From: Bedellia somnulentella
Taxonomy: Eukaryota; Arthropoda; Insecta; Lepidoptera; Bedelliidae
Direction of reading: 5' to 3'
Assembly: GCA_963576735.1 (NCBI GenBank)
Contig: OY755197.1
Coordinates: 2,988,501-3,052,500 of the forward strand
Length of the DNA stretch: 64,000 nt
This document shows, one piece after another, positions 43,536 to 54,286 of the stretch. The notes beneath the pieces are model-generated. The model did not search any database. It had not been told where the DNA came from and saw only the letters and a list, made by a program, of their open reading frames with translations. How positions within the stretch are numbered: position 1 is the stretch's first letter; every line of letters starts with the position of its first letter. A program made the translations under genes and the position numbers.

Positions 43536-45205
43536 CATACATACATACATATTCTCACGCCGTTAGTTCCCATTGGGGTAGGCAGAGACTATCGATCGCC
43601 ACTTTGTACGATCCTGGCAAACCTCTCTGGCTTCGTTTACATCCATCAATCTTTTCATACATGCTCTTTTATTCTTCATACTGCGGACACCTGCCTTTTT
43701 GAGCACATTTTCTATTTGATCCAAATGTGTCCTCCGAGGTCGTCCTCTACTAACACTACCTTCCACATTGGCTCTATATATCTCTTTCACCAATTTACTG
43801 TCATCCATCCTCTCTATGTGCCCAAACCATCTCAACATACCTTTTTCTATCTTTCTTACAATATCATCTTTTACACCAAACCTTTCACGAATCACATTAT
43901 TCCTCACACGATCACATAACCTTACATTACACACCTTTCTGAGGGACCTCATTTCTACTGCACTCACTCTGCTTTCATGCTTCTTCTGCCACACCCAACA
44001 TTCACTGCCATACATAAGCGTAGGAACAAGAACGGCATCATGCACAGCCATTCGGGCCCTTTCGGACACCGATTGACTAGACATTAGACTATCCAATGCT
44101 CCATTAATCGCATTACCCTTTTTCACTCTTCTCTCAATATCTTCATCACAATTTCCATCCCTTGTAAACAAACTTCCCAGATATACAAACTCCTTCACCT
44201 GTTCCACATTCTTACCATCAATTGCAATCACGCATTCTGTCACATCTTCCTGTCTCTCAAAAACCATCGTTTTGGTATTATCCACATTCACCCTCATTCC
44301 CTTTCTTACAAAAGACTCACATACAATATTCATCATCTCTTGCAACTCTTCTGCCGATGATGCAAGTAGCACTTGATCGTCAGCATACAAGAGGCATTTA
44401 ATGATGAATCCACCCATTCTCAGTCCATAATCACTTTCACGCAACTCTGTCAAACAGTCATCCATGAACAAATTGAAGAGCCACGGAGAAGCTACACATC
44501 CCTGTCGGACACCCCGAGAGATCCCGAACCAGTCAGTATTTTCCCCGTTTACTCTCGCACATGCACTGGAATCCTCATAGAGTGATACCAGTGCACGTAT
44601 AATTCGACTTCCCAAACCGAACTTAGATAACACCTCCCATAAACACTTTCTTACCACTCTATCATACGCCTTCTCTAAATCAATGAAGGAGCAGTACACC
44701 TTCCGGTTCTTAGCTAAGAACTTTTCGGTGATGCTCCTTAAAGAGAAGATTTGGTCCATACATCCCATTCCCTTTCTAAATCCTGCTTGCACATCCCAAA
44801 TTTTATCATCCGTTTCATTCATCACTCTTTCAATCAAAACCTTTGCATAAAATTTACCGACAATGCTGAGTAGGCTAATTCCACGGTAGTTTTTAGCCTC
44901 CTGGTGTGACCCCTTTCCTTTATATAAAGGCACAATTACCGCTTTGCACCAGTCTTGTGGCACTTTGCCACTCGACCAGCATTTTTGGAAAAGGAAGTAC
45001 AACCAGGAAGCCACCACCTCTTTACCAGCCCTCAGCATTTCAGTGTTTATCCTGTCATACCCTGCCGCTTTCTCTAGTTTCATACTTTTCATTGCTTTCA
45101 TTATTTCTTCCATACTGATCTCACTGTCACTAAAGTCACCCATAACGTCGTTCCAATCAACATTACTGCTGATTGGCGAAGAAATGGATGAATCCTTGAA
45201 TGAAT
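43536..45205 (-). mobile_element. RTE-like LINE, 5' truncated
   Basis: Contains an intact RT ORF, a very short 3' UTR and a (TATG)n tail. The 5' end at about 45205 is inside the ORF. The partner of both SINE families is inferred from the shared 3' end. Confidence 0.9.
43563..45143 (-). CDS. RTE-like LINE reverse transcriptase (5' truncated)
   Basis: An uninterrupted frame of 526 codons from the first Met; reading is open a further 20 codons upstream. The RT motifs are all present: NYRGISLLSIVGKF, QAGFRKGMGCMDQIF, motif A YCSFIDLEKAYD, motif B GVRQGCVASPWLFNLFMDD, motif C LLYADDQVLLA, then TKTMVFER and YLGSLFTRDG. The C-terminal domain has EMRSLRKVCNVRLCDRVRN and RWFGHIERMDD, typical of RTE-type LINEs, and ends AYPNGN. 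There is no endonuclease part and no RNase H. The codons for SAYPNGN and the stop form part of the 3' stem-loop shared with the SINEs. The RTE clade is a motif-based call. Confidence 0.88.
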   Translation of the reverse strand: MGDFSDSEISMEEIMKAMKSMKLEKAAGYDRINTEMLRAGKEVVASWLYFLFQKCWSSGKVPQDWCKAVIVPLYKGKGSHQEAKNYRGISLLSIVGKFYAKVLIERVMNETDDKIWDVQAGFRKGMGCMDQIFSLRSITEKFLAKNRKVYCSFIDLEKAYDRVVRKCLWEVLSKFGLGSRIIRALVSLYEDSSACARVNGENTDWFGISRGVRQGCVASPWLFNLFMDDCLTELRESDYGLRMGGFIIKCLLYADDQVLLASSAEELQEMMNIVCESFVRKGMRVNVDNTKTMVFERQEDVTECVIAIDGKNVEQVKEFVYLGSLFTRDGNCDEDIERRVKKGNAINGALDSLMSSQSVSERARMAVHDAVLVPTLMYGSECWVWQKKHESRVSAVEMRSLRKVCNVRLCDRVRNNVIRERFGVKDDIVRKIEKGMLRWFGHIERMDDSKLVKEIYRANVEGSVSRGRPRRTHLDQIENVLKKAGVRSMKNKRACMKRLMDVNEAREVCQDRTKWRSIVSAYPNGN

Positions 45206-45879
45206 GATATTATATATATATTGATGAATCCTAATAGCCGAGAGCATATGCATGTATGTATGTTTCTTACAAAAAAAGTGGACTGAGGACCATTTAAATT
45301 AACCAAAGTTTTAGTTTGTATGAAAAAGAGGTACTAGATCGCGAATCTTATTTAACACTAGTGGATCGGCCCAGCTTCGCACGGGTAGCATAGTTTCAAA
45401 AATATCTGAGGTTTCTCCAATCACTGCTCAACCTTTGTGAAATTAAGCGCAACTTATAGCACTCCTGATTAGTGAAGCTTTGTGATTGTGAAAGCGCTTT
45501 AATGAACGGTTCAGTATCTCCGAAAATAGTCCCTTGCAAACAAACAATCAGAGTAACAAACTTTGCACACATCATACATATACTCACGGCTATCTTTTGC
45601 CCGGGCAAATATTACTAAAAACAATATCCTTATAGCATGATTCAGTGGACACGTGCGACGACAGGACGCATGGCTTATTTCATGTATAAGTTTGGTGTTT
45701 CTATACCGATTTCTATGATTCTTTTTTTATAGAATATGTAATAATGTAAACTTTTTTAAATGAGAGATGAATGAGAGAACTATTAACTTAAGAGTAAACA
45801 AATATAATCAGAATGCTCCGAACTGCTAAGCTATCAGGAGTTACACGTGTTATTGAGAGTCGACTATAAAAGGTATACA
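45206..45879. other. No gene; dispersed repeat pieces
   Basis: A GGATCGGCCCAGCTTCGCAC word near 45364 and a minus-strand N/RTE tail remnant near 45575-45595 are repeat debris. Nothing else seen. Confidence 0.45.
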
Positions 45880-47575
45880 TATGCTGTTCTAGGATATTTT
45901 TTAGACACTTTGCAATATTTCCATCATACATGATTTCTATGTTGTTATCCCAATAGTGAAAAACAAAACGGGTGACATATCGGACAAAAACAACTACAGA
46001 CCGATTTCGTTGGCAGCAGTTGTTTCTAAGGTGTTTGATAGCATGCTTAATACAAAGCTTAATAAATATTACGCGCCGCATGATAACCAATTTGGTTTCA
46101 GACCTGGACTGTCAACGGAGACTGCGGTTCTGAGTCTTAAGCATGCTTTCAACTACTACACTAGGAGGAGTACGCCGGTATACGCCTGCTTTCTAGATCT
46201 TTCCAAGGCTTTTGACCTGGTTTTTTATGACTTATTGTGGAAAAAGCTCGAACAAGCAAAGCTTCCTAATGAAATTATTATTATTATTATTAATCTTTAT
46301 TAATATAAATGGTTACATTTAATTATAACAAAGCCCTGCAAAACTGTTTTACAGTTTGTCTGCAGGTAGAGTCTCTTTTAATAAATTTTTATTTAGTTAC
46401 ATCTATGGTAGTGAGTTAAGAAAATATTTTTTTAATTTGTTTTTAAATTTTTGTCTATAAGGCTCGAGGCGGATGTCCTCGGGCAGACTGTTGATCAAGT
46501 ACGGTAATCGCTTTTTAAGCGTCCTGTCCCCGTAGTAATTATTTACTCTGGGTACCTCCAGCCTGCCCGCCGACACCGACCTCGTGCCATAGCTATGACT
46601 CAGCTTCGTGATATTCTGCTCTTGACTGTCGTGGTTGTTAATTAATAAGAGGTATTTATGTTTCAGGCTGACAGGCAGAATTTTACATATTTTAAAATTA
46701 TAAATATGCTTAAATTCTGGTACCAAAACCAAGTAAATAATGTAAAATGGGAAGGTGCATTGTCCCGCGCATATAAGTTGGAGTGCGGAGTGAGACAAGG
46801 GGGGTTGAGTTCACCGTCTCTTTTTAACCTGTACGTCAATGACCTGATAGGAGAGCTCAGTTGCACCAGGGTTGCATGTCATATCGATGGAGTCAGTTTT
46901 AATAACATTTGTACGCGGATGACATGGTGCTGCTGAGTGCATCTATCTGTGGGTTAAGACAGCTTACCACTATCTGCGAGAAGTACGCTGACACTCACGG
47001 CTTGGTTTACAATGTAAAAAAAAAGAAATGTCGTGGTCTTTAAAGCCGGGAATCAGCGCCTAAATAAAGTACCACCTGTTAAGTTATATGGAAAAATTTT
47101 AAGTCGCGTATTTTCCTTTAAATACCTAGGCCACATACTGACGCTCGACCTCAAAGATGATGAGGACATTGAAAGGAAAAGGAGAGCGTTGTCGGTGAGA
47201 GCGAATATGCTGGCGCGCAGGTTTGCGCGTGGTTCGGTACAGGTTAAGCTTACGCTCTTTAGAGCATACTGAACATCATTTTACTTACACGTGCAGCCTG
47301 TGGGCGAGATATACTCAAAGCTCGCATAGCGCTCTCCGAGTACAATATAATAATGCGTTTAGACAGCTGTTGGGGCTGTCACGGTTCTGTAGCGCATCAG
47401 TGATGTTCGCGGACGCGAGAGTAGATTGTTTTTACGCGACAATGCGGAAACGATGCGCGTCCCTGGTGCGGCGGGTGCGGGGCAGCACTAACAGCATTCG
47501 AAACGTTATAGCTGATAGGTTAGATTGTCGGTACTTGGGTCATTGTTACGCTGTATCGACTGGTATACCGTGACA
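45880..47575 (+). pseudogene. Rex1/CR1-like LINE RT, broken and nested
   Basis: RT pieces lie in order on the plus strand. 45945-46276 holds NYRPISLAAVVSKVFD, FGFRPGLSTETAV and CFLDLSKAFD. 46683-46930 holds FWYQNQVNNVKWEG and CGVRQGGLSSPSLFNLYVND. A one-base shift follows before YADDMVLLSAS at 46910. 47033-47272 and 47223-47573 hold YLGHI, MLARRFARGS and the LRVQYNNAFRQLLGL end. It is interrupted by a minus-strand LINE tail (46277-46690). At least two frameshifts. Same family as 4762-6048. Confidence 0.85.
46277..46690 (-). pseudogene. LINE 3' end (jockey/CR1-like) nested in a Rex1-like LINE
   Basis: On the minus strand the frame 46403-46798 ends with HSYGTRSVSAGRLEVPRV and LPEDIRLEPYRQKFKNKLKK, the style of many LINE RT C-termini. 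An AT-rich UTR with an (AAT)n tail at 46277 follows. AAATTAT on both sides looks like the target duplication. The first part of that frame is host LINE read backwards. Confidence 0.75.
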
Positions 47576-47639
47576 TTGATTCGAGTGTCAGTTAATTAGG
47601 TAACTTTTTTTTTTTTTAAACTTTGTTTTTATATAACTT

Positions 47640-47874
47640 ACATACATACATATACATATACTCACGCCGTTAGTTCCCATTGGGGTAGGCAGAGACTATC
47701 GATCGCCATTTTGTACGATCCTGTCACACCTCTCTGGCTTCATTTACATCCATCAATCTTTTCATACATGCTCTTTTATTCTTCATACTGCGGACACCTG
47801 CCTTTTTGAGCACATTTTCTATTTGATCCAAATGTGTCCTCCGAGGTCGTCCTCTACTAACATTACCTTCCACA
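47640..47874 (-). pseudogene. RTE-like LINE, 235-bp 3' fragment with 14-bp TSD
   Basis: Flanked by TTTTTATATAACTT (47626-47639 and 47875-47888). Encodes only the last residues of the RT and the stem-loop tail. Confidence 0.9.
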
Positions 47875-48024
47875 TTTTTATATAACTTGTGAACATATTA
47901 TAATATTTTTTATTTTTTTGTAGACCTACTAACATCTTAAAAATAAGTACTACTAACATAATGAGTCTATGTTACTTTATATATTAATATATATGTAACT
48001 ATAACCATTAAGGCTGCACATGCG

Positions 48025-48775
48025 ACGGAAGCTTAAAAAGCGGCCAAGAGCGAGATGGACTCGCTAATGAAGGGTTCCGTAGCAGCACTAGCAGCAGGTA
48101 GGTAACATAGTAATATATACAAGTTTAAAATGTTTAGTTTAAAATGCTATTTACTTATCACTGATTTACTATAAGAAAACAATGGTTCACGTTTTATGCG
48201 TAAGGCCTGTGATAGTAAAATTATTGTTATATATTTCAGTGAAATTAATAAATTAAGTAAGTAATTTGATTTATGACGTTTAAAAATAGAACTACTGGCT
48301 AGATCTCATTCAAACCAATTTTTGTTAGTAGTTTGTATAGTAATACACATCATATATTTTTTTCAGTTTTATCATGCCCATATTTTAGAAGTTACGGGGG
48401 GGGGGACACACATTTTACCACTTTGGAAAAGTCTCTCGCGCAAACTATTCAGTTTTGAAAAAAAATATATAAGAAACCTCAACATCATTTTCAAATACCT
48501 TTTGATAGATAACCCACACGTATAGGTTTGATGAAAAAAAAATATTTGAGTTTCAGTTAAAAAATTTGGTTTTTTTTTCAGATTTTATTTTAAAATCTTA
48601 ATGCGGTTTACAGAATACATCTACGAACCAATTTTCAATAATGTAGTTCTTATAGTTTCGGAATAAACTGGCTGTGACATACGGACGGACGGACGGACGG
48701 ACGGACGGACAGAGAGACAGACATGACGAATCTATAAGGGTCCCGTATTTGCCATTTGGATACGGAACCCTAAAA
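48025..48775 (+). mobile_element. Dispersed lepidopteran-type repeat, unclassified
   Basis: Starts near GCGGCCAAGAGCGAG and GAAGGGTTCCGTAG, and ends with CATTTGGATACGGAACCCTA followed by A residues. Both words recur in many moth and butterfly genomic sequences from general knowledge. No coding recognised. Confidence 0.55.
48682..48711 (+). repeat. GGAC microsatellite
   Basis: Seven tandem GGAC units within the dispersed repeat. Confidence 0.9.
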
Positions 48776-49067
48776 ATTTAGTAACTTTCCCCGTTTTCCC
48801 AAAATTTCCTAAAATTCCCCTACATTACACTGCTGAAAAGTACACTATAACCTGCCCAGGAGTATGAAAAATAATTCTACCAAGTTTCGTTAAAATTCGT
48901 CGAGTAGTTTTTGTTTCCATAAGGAACATACAAACCGACAGACAGACAGACAGACTGATTAATTTTTGGCATCAGTATCGATCACTGATCACCCCCTGAT
49001 AGTTATTTTGAAAATATATTTAATGTACAGAATTGACCTCTCTACAGATTTATTATAAGTACCTATA

Positions 49068-49358
49068 AATAAAAGATGTTATTAAAGGAAAGAAAAATTT
49101 CGACACTGGCGGGGTTCGAACCCGCGACCTTCGGGTATACGCCCCCGTCGCTCTGCCAACTGAGCTACAGTGTCAGTTGGCATCCAGCGCGAAATTTCTC
49201 TATCCTTTGTTTCTTTTTTTACACGTTCAAGTAGTGTTTGCGTTTCCTACCTCCGAATTTTATTTTATTTAGGAGGTAGGAAACGCAAACACTACGATTG
49301 ATGATTATTTATGAGTAAAATAATCCCCACATGAAGAATTCATGTCAAAAAACATTAA
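49068..49358 (-). mobile_element. tRNA-like element, dispersed single copy with 13-bp TSD
   Basis: Flanked by ATAAGTACCTATA (49055-49067 and 49359-49371). It has the same two ends as the 37471-38839 array: AACATCTTTTATTT at the 3' end and AATGTTTTTTGACATG at the 5' end, here on the minus strand. It includes one full tRNA-like module and a 24-bp internal fold-back around GGAGGTAGGAAACGCAAAC (49230-49300). Confidence 0.85.
49102..49174 (-). tRNA. tRNA-like sequence, dispersed copy
   Basis: All 73 bases equal the array copies, including the odd eight-base anticodon loop, although the flanks differ. Confidence 0.65.
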
Positions 49359-49986
49359 ATAAGTACCTATAGATAATGCGTAAAAAATACATTGAATGTT
49401 CTTTGAGGATGGCAATGTTTGGCCGTTTTGAAATTTTTCTTTGTATTTAGGCAAGGTGATGATGGCTAGATGTCATCTTATCATATCAACTGTATCGAAT
49501 TATCAAATAACAAGTTTTGAGCACTAGTGTACTCTACTTCTTTTAATGGACGGGTGTTCAGAGTACCCGTTTTTTGCCGTGAATTTACATAATAGACGGA
49601 AAGCCTTTTGATCGCACTATTGCAGCGATATTTACTAGTAAACTTCATAATGAAGTCATTTATGTATAGGATTTTTCAGAATTTGCAATCATGCCTTTCT
49701 GTAGCGGAGGCAGTGCTCTTTTCCACTTAGTTGCCAGGGTGGGAAATGAAAAATCTAGGAATGTATACGGGTATCACTAGTTCGAAACGATGCTTCTTGT
49801 TATCATTATATATGTTCCCAAAGTATCTTTAGTGAAAGAGTAACAAATGATTTAGGGTTACTTCCTTTTTATAGTTTCGTGGTATTTTTATTTTCTCTAT
49901 ATTTACATGAAATAGAATCATCACAGGCTTAATCCAAGGTAATTATATGCTACTCTCGCGTACATATTGAGTATTTTGATTATAAT

Positions 49987-50355
49987 AGCAACCGTGATAG
50001 CCCAGTGGGTAGAACACTCGGTTATCGTGCAAACGACTAGTGTTCAAATCCTGGGTCGGGCCTACACCAATCTGTCTTTTCTAAAGACATATGTGTGGTT
50101 AATTTATCATGGTTGTTAACGGTGAGGAAAAACATCGTGAGGAAACCAACATGGCTGAGTTGTACTTAGTCATGTGACAGTGTATTCGTACAAAACGGCG
50201 ATAGGCCTGCCCCCTATCACGTGAGTACACTGTCCATGCAAAAACGTGGGTACTCTGAACACCAGGTGACAAAGTCAAGTGATGTTCAGAAGTATTAGTA
50301 CCTCTGCCAACTCCTTCGGGATATTCGGCGTGAACGTTTATGTTATGTTATGTAT
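49987..50355 (+). mobile_element. T-SINE, full length with 9-bp TSD
   Basis: Flanked by GATTATAAT (49978-49986 and 50356-50364); unit 1 lacks it near 22975. It starts AGCAACCGTGATAGCCCAG and ends with GTTATG repeats. Confidence 0.92.
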
Positions 50356-50433
50356 GATTATAATTAATCACAACCCTAATAATATAACTCTGCTAATACA
50401 AAGTCCCTCCTCTGTTGTATTTTTCAATGAAAC

Positions 50434-50512
50434 GGAGCTACCCCATGCGGGAATCGAACCCGCAACACTCTGAGTTCGGCTAGCTAACTGACTTTTCATC
50501 TAAGATAGTTTT
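50434..50512 (-). mobile_element. tRNA-like SINE head fragment (orthologue of 23258-23336)
   Basis: The same T-arm/B-box GCGGGTTCGATTCCCGC on the minus strand. Confidence 0.6.
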
Positions 50513-50514
50513 AA

Positions 50515-50750
50515 CAGCGACATGATTGTCCAATGAGTAGAACACCCGCCCGTAAACAGACAGGCGTGAGTTCAAATCCCGGGTCGGGCTTACACCTATT
50601 TGTCTTTTCTGAAGTCATATGTGCGCTTAATTTATCATGGTTGTTAACGGTGAGGAAAAACATCGTGAGGAAACCCACATGGCCGAAAACAGAATATGGC
50701 CGAGTTGTGCCTGCGGCCGGCGATAGGCCTGTCCCCTGTCATATTTAAAA
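50515..50750 (+). mobile_element. T-SINE variant (orthologue of 23340-23575)
   Basis: Head with the B box and body, no usual tail. Confidence 0.75.
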
Positions 50751-51127
50751 TATTTAATACAGAATCATTCTCGTTAATTAATACATATATAATTAAACCT
50801 ACACAGTGCAAATAAAACACACGAATATTAACTAAGTATTTAATTAATTTATTGTATTTACATATTCACATGAATTTGGCAACAGTTATAGGTATAATTA
50901 ATTATTAATAACATAATACAGTTAATATTTTAATACACTTTTATACAATTATTACATTCAATTTTAATGTTTCTATCACAACATTGAGTCTCTTAAACTA
51001 TACGTAATTGAATATTTATTTCATTAAACAAACTTTAGCATTTTTCATTAAACCATTATACGTTAACAGTCATCTGCCCCTTCAGATACTTTAAATTTTA
51101 AAATATATGGCAATAAATAGATACTTT

Positions 51128-51383
51128 TAGCTGTGTAGTGTTGGCTTAGAATAACACTACTCCATTTCTGCCGGCGGGTGTATGTAAGAGGCGACTGACG
51201 GTATTGGGAGGCCTTAAAAAAGGGATTTTTGGGCGATGCGGTTGGAGACCCATCACCAACAACCTTTATTTTGCCATCTTTTCCCCACTCAACTTTCCAA
51301 AAGTGGCTGAAGAATTTCGAGTTCCTTAGCTCTGGCTTCTAGGGATTTATAGCCGTGAGTATATGTATGTATGTATGTATATA
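51128..51383 (+). mobile_element. N-SINE (orthologue of 23937-24187)
   Basis: Complete copy with tail. Confidence 0.85.
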
Positions 51384-51506
51384 TTTATCAACCACAGTTT
51401 AGCTATCCAATTGCATATAGACCTTCTCCAATAAACTTTAGAATGATCTGGCGTTGCCCTTATTAATCGGTTTCACTATTAATTTCAGATTATAAGCTTT
51501 TTGTCG

Positions 51507-51640
51507 ACCGAAAAACGAAAAGAAAAAGTACATGGATGAAAATATTGATGAACGCAAATGAAGCTCGAATTGTTTCCCAGGATCGTACCAAGTTGTGGTC
51601 GATAGTATCTGCCTACTCAAATGGTTACTAATTGCGTGAG
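51507..51640 (+). pseudogene. RTE-like LINE 3' end (orthologue of 24325-24455)
   Basis: Same decayed C-terminus. Confidence 0.75.
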
Positions 51641-52394
51641 TATATTTTTGTATGTGTGTTAATAAATTCTCTCAATCCATCTCCCAAAGTGTTTAACAAA
51701 ATGTAAAAATAGTTGTCATTGTAATTGTGTAGTCTTTGTTTGTTTAATTTTAATTTTATTTCATATATTTACTAACGGTGCCGCAAATCGGATTTGAATC
51801 CAAACTTTCGGCAGTCTTACCCAAGCTTTTAACTACTGAGCTACTAAGGTAATTAACAGATACAGTAAAAGCAATGAACTGTAAAAATGAAGCTAACCGC
51901 AAACCACTTCACCCACATCAGCGTCAAACGTAGAATGGCGAGCAATGAGATCTGTGTGCATTCAATTTCACACCTTCCGCTATTGTGATAGAATTCAATT
52001 TGCTATTGGCTATTCGAACAAGTCTGAAACTGTAGTGCATCATTCCATTCTTTTTCATTCTAGTCGGTTTGTAGTGTAATTAGTAAGGTTAGTTAGGTTG
52101 AAAAATTAACATTCTCGTTTTAATGAACGATAGTGTTGGTAAAGTTTTCTGGTTATGGCAAAGCTTAAAAGATGTAATGGATAGATATATAGTTGTTTCT
52201 AAAGTCGTTTAAACGACGATAATTAAACTTGATAACGTTGTAAAAAAATAGACAAAACTAAAATAAAAAAAAAAGTTCAGGTGGAGATATTGTGCTGAGG
52301 CGGAACGTAACACTATTACGAGCGAACAGCTTGCGTTAATCTTTTTATAACGCGTTGTCTGACCAAAATAAAGTATCAAGTAAACTCTGAGTAA

Positions 52395-52652
52395 CATAGT
52401 GAGGATGGATGAACGTAAAGTGGCAAAAGAGATATATAGAGCCAATGGGGATGGAGTTATTAGTAGAGGACGACTGCATAAGACGTTTGAAAATCAAATC
52501 GAAAATGTTCTTACGAAGGCGAAAGTCCGTAGTGAAAAAATAAAAGAGCATGTATAAGAAGAATGGTGAATGTGACAGAAGCAAGAGCGATCTGTCAGGA
52601 TCGTACAAAGTGGCGATCTATAGTCTCTGCCGACCCCAATGGGAACAATAAG
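52395..52652 (+). pseudogene. RTE-like LINE 3' fragment (orthologue of 25190-25443)
   Basis: Same region; here the terminal TCTCTGCCGACCCCAATGGG is better kept. Confidence 0.7.
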
Positions 52653-52847
52653 CAAGTAAACCCGGGCAAGTCACAAGTGAATACTAATTAAAAGCAAAGT
52701 TTCACAACAGTAATCCAAGCATATCCTTATTGTTTCCGAGCTCAAACTAGTTCATATTATACAGTATAAGTAGCTTGCGTCCGTTGACTGGCACTCGCAT
52801 GAGAGTTTCACAAAGACATACCTAAGTTATTGATACATGAATATTTG

Positions 52848-53097
52848 CTGTGTAGTGCCGGCTTAGAATAGCACTACCCCATTTCTTCCGGTGGGTGTAC
52901 ATAAGAGGCGACTAACGGTATTGGGGCTTTTAAGGGATTTTTGGGCGATGCGGTTGGAGACCCATCACCAAAAACCTATATTCCACCATCTTTTCCCCAC
53001 TCAACTTTCCAAAAGTGGCTGAGGAATTTCTAATTCCTTAGCTCTGGCTACCCCTTATAGGGATTTATAGCCGTGAGTATATGAATGTATGTATGAT
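52848..53097 (+). mobile_element. N-SINE
   Basis: TGTGTAGTGCCGGCTTAG head to a GTGAGTATATGAATGTATG tail. ATACATGAATAT repeats on both sides and may be its target duplication. Confidence 0.87.
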
Positions 53098-53237
53098 ACA
53101 TGAATATATGCCAGGGATCCGCCTCTAATACCTTGTAATAGACTTAAGGTAAGGTTAGGGTTCACGCTTCTTAAGACACTTTGGCAAAAAGAAATATTGT
53201 GTTAATCTAATTGTCTTTTTTTTACTATTTAACGAAA

Positions 53238-53352
53238 TACTATTTTATTTCTACCATCTTGTAGAAACTTTTAAATGTGGCTGAGAAGTTTCTAGCTCTG
53301 AAGCTCCGGCTACCCTTTTTTGGAATTATGGCCGTAAGTATATTGATTGTAT
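53238..53352 (+). mobile_element. N-SINE, 3' half, diverged
   Basis: TTTATTTCTACCATCTTG to GGCCGTAAGTATATTG. Confidence 0.65.
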
Positions 53353-53769
53353 GTTATCCATGGTAATAGTTTTAGTTTAATGAAAATAACACAGACTTAT
53401 ACTGTTTTCACAGCAACTGCAGGCGTGCGTAACTTGAAAGATAAACAGGGAAGCCGTACCGACCAAACTTGGATAACTCAGTTAATATGTTGAAAGTTAT
53501 CATTGAATATTGCGTCACCGGATTCCCACAAGACACAACAATAGCGAACTTCTCCTGACAAGTTTTGATCCGTGGTTGATCGTACACTTTGAGGGAACAT
53601 TGTTTTAAACTTATTTAATTACTTTTGGAACTATCGATTTTGAAATGACGCGAAATATGTCTGAAGCAAGGTATGAAATAATGAAATTTATTTTAGTCAA
53701 TCTTAATTGAGTTAACAAACAATGTAGTAAACAAATATGAATGCATAACATAATTTGGTTTTGCATGAA
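53353..53769. other. No gene seen
   Basis: No recognised feature. Confidence 0.45.
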
Positions 53770-53905
53770 AACCTCATGTGGGGATTAATACTAATCCATT
53801 AAGCAAATAAAAAAAAAAAACAACAACAGCGGGACTCAAACCCACGACCGTATACCCGAGGTTGTGGGTTCGGATCCCACTGGTATCGAAAATTTTTATT
53901 AGCTT
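53770..53905 (+). mobile_element. tRNA-like element, old diverged copy
   Basis: An ATGAAAACCTCATGTGGGGA start, then a folded-back T arm and GTATACCCGAGGTTGTGGGTT, then CCCACTGGTATCGAAAATTT. Same family as the array but eroded. Confidence 0.6.
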
Positions 53906-53933
53906 AATTCATTAGTGAGTTAACTAATTTAAT

Positions 53934-54103
53934 GTTTTTTGACATGAATTCCTCATGTGGGGATTATTACTCATAAATAAAAGATGTTATTAAAGGAAAG
54001 AAAAATTTCGATACTATATATACGTACTACGTATACGCCGAAGGTCGCGGGTTCGAACCCCGCCAGTGTCGAAAATTTTCTTTCCTTTAATAACATCTTT
54101 TAT
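53934..54103 (+). mobile_element. tRNA-like element, short copy with long TSD
   Basis: A 22-bp direct repeat beginning TTAGTGAGTT lies at 53912-53933 and 54104-54125; its last five bases may belong to the element's 5' end. The 5' fold-back crosses the unit-to-unit junction of the tandem array (ATTACTCAT joined to AAATAAAAGATGTTATT). The 3' half of the tRNA-like module and the fixed 3' end follow. Confidence 0.8.
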
Positions 54104-54286
54104 TTAGTGAGTTAACTAATTTAATCAAATATCAGGTCACGCCCACGAGATGGCAACTATGGCTATGAGGCATTTAAAGTTATTCTTGTGTGACGATCTT
54201 CGGGACCAATAAACAGGATATTTTATTTAACTATTTCTTCCATATCAACTTCCAATGGTAATTCAGTTACTAATACTAAAAAGAGC

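Larger units (their letters stand above)
33000..52757. repeat. Segmental duplication, unit 2
   Basis: Counterpart of unit 1 (1255-25553). Insertions present only here are the T-SINE 33407-33670, the tRNA-like array 37471-38839, the P-like element 39446-40889, the MITE 41692-42066, the N-SINE 42395-42605, the RTE-like LINE 43536-45205 and the block of LINE debris to 49371, and the T-SINE 49987-50355. The provirus of unit 1 is absent. Confidence 0.85.

Noticed and set aside
48322..48525. A 67-codon frame with a run of G
   Set aside because: Lies inside a dispersed repeat and has no motif.
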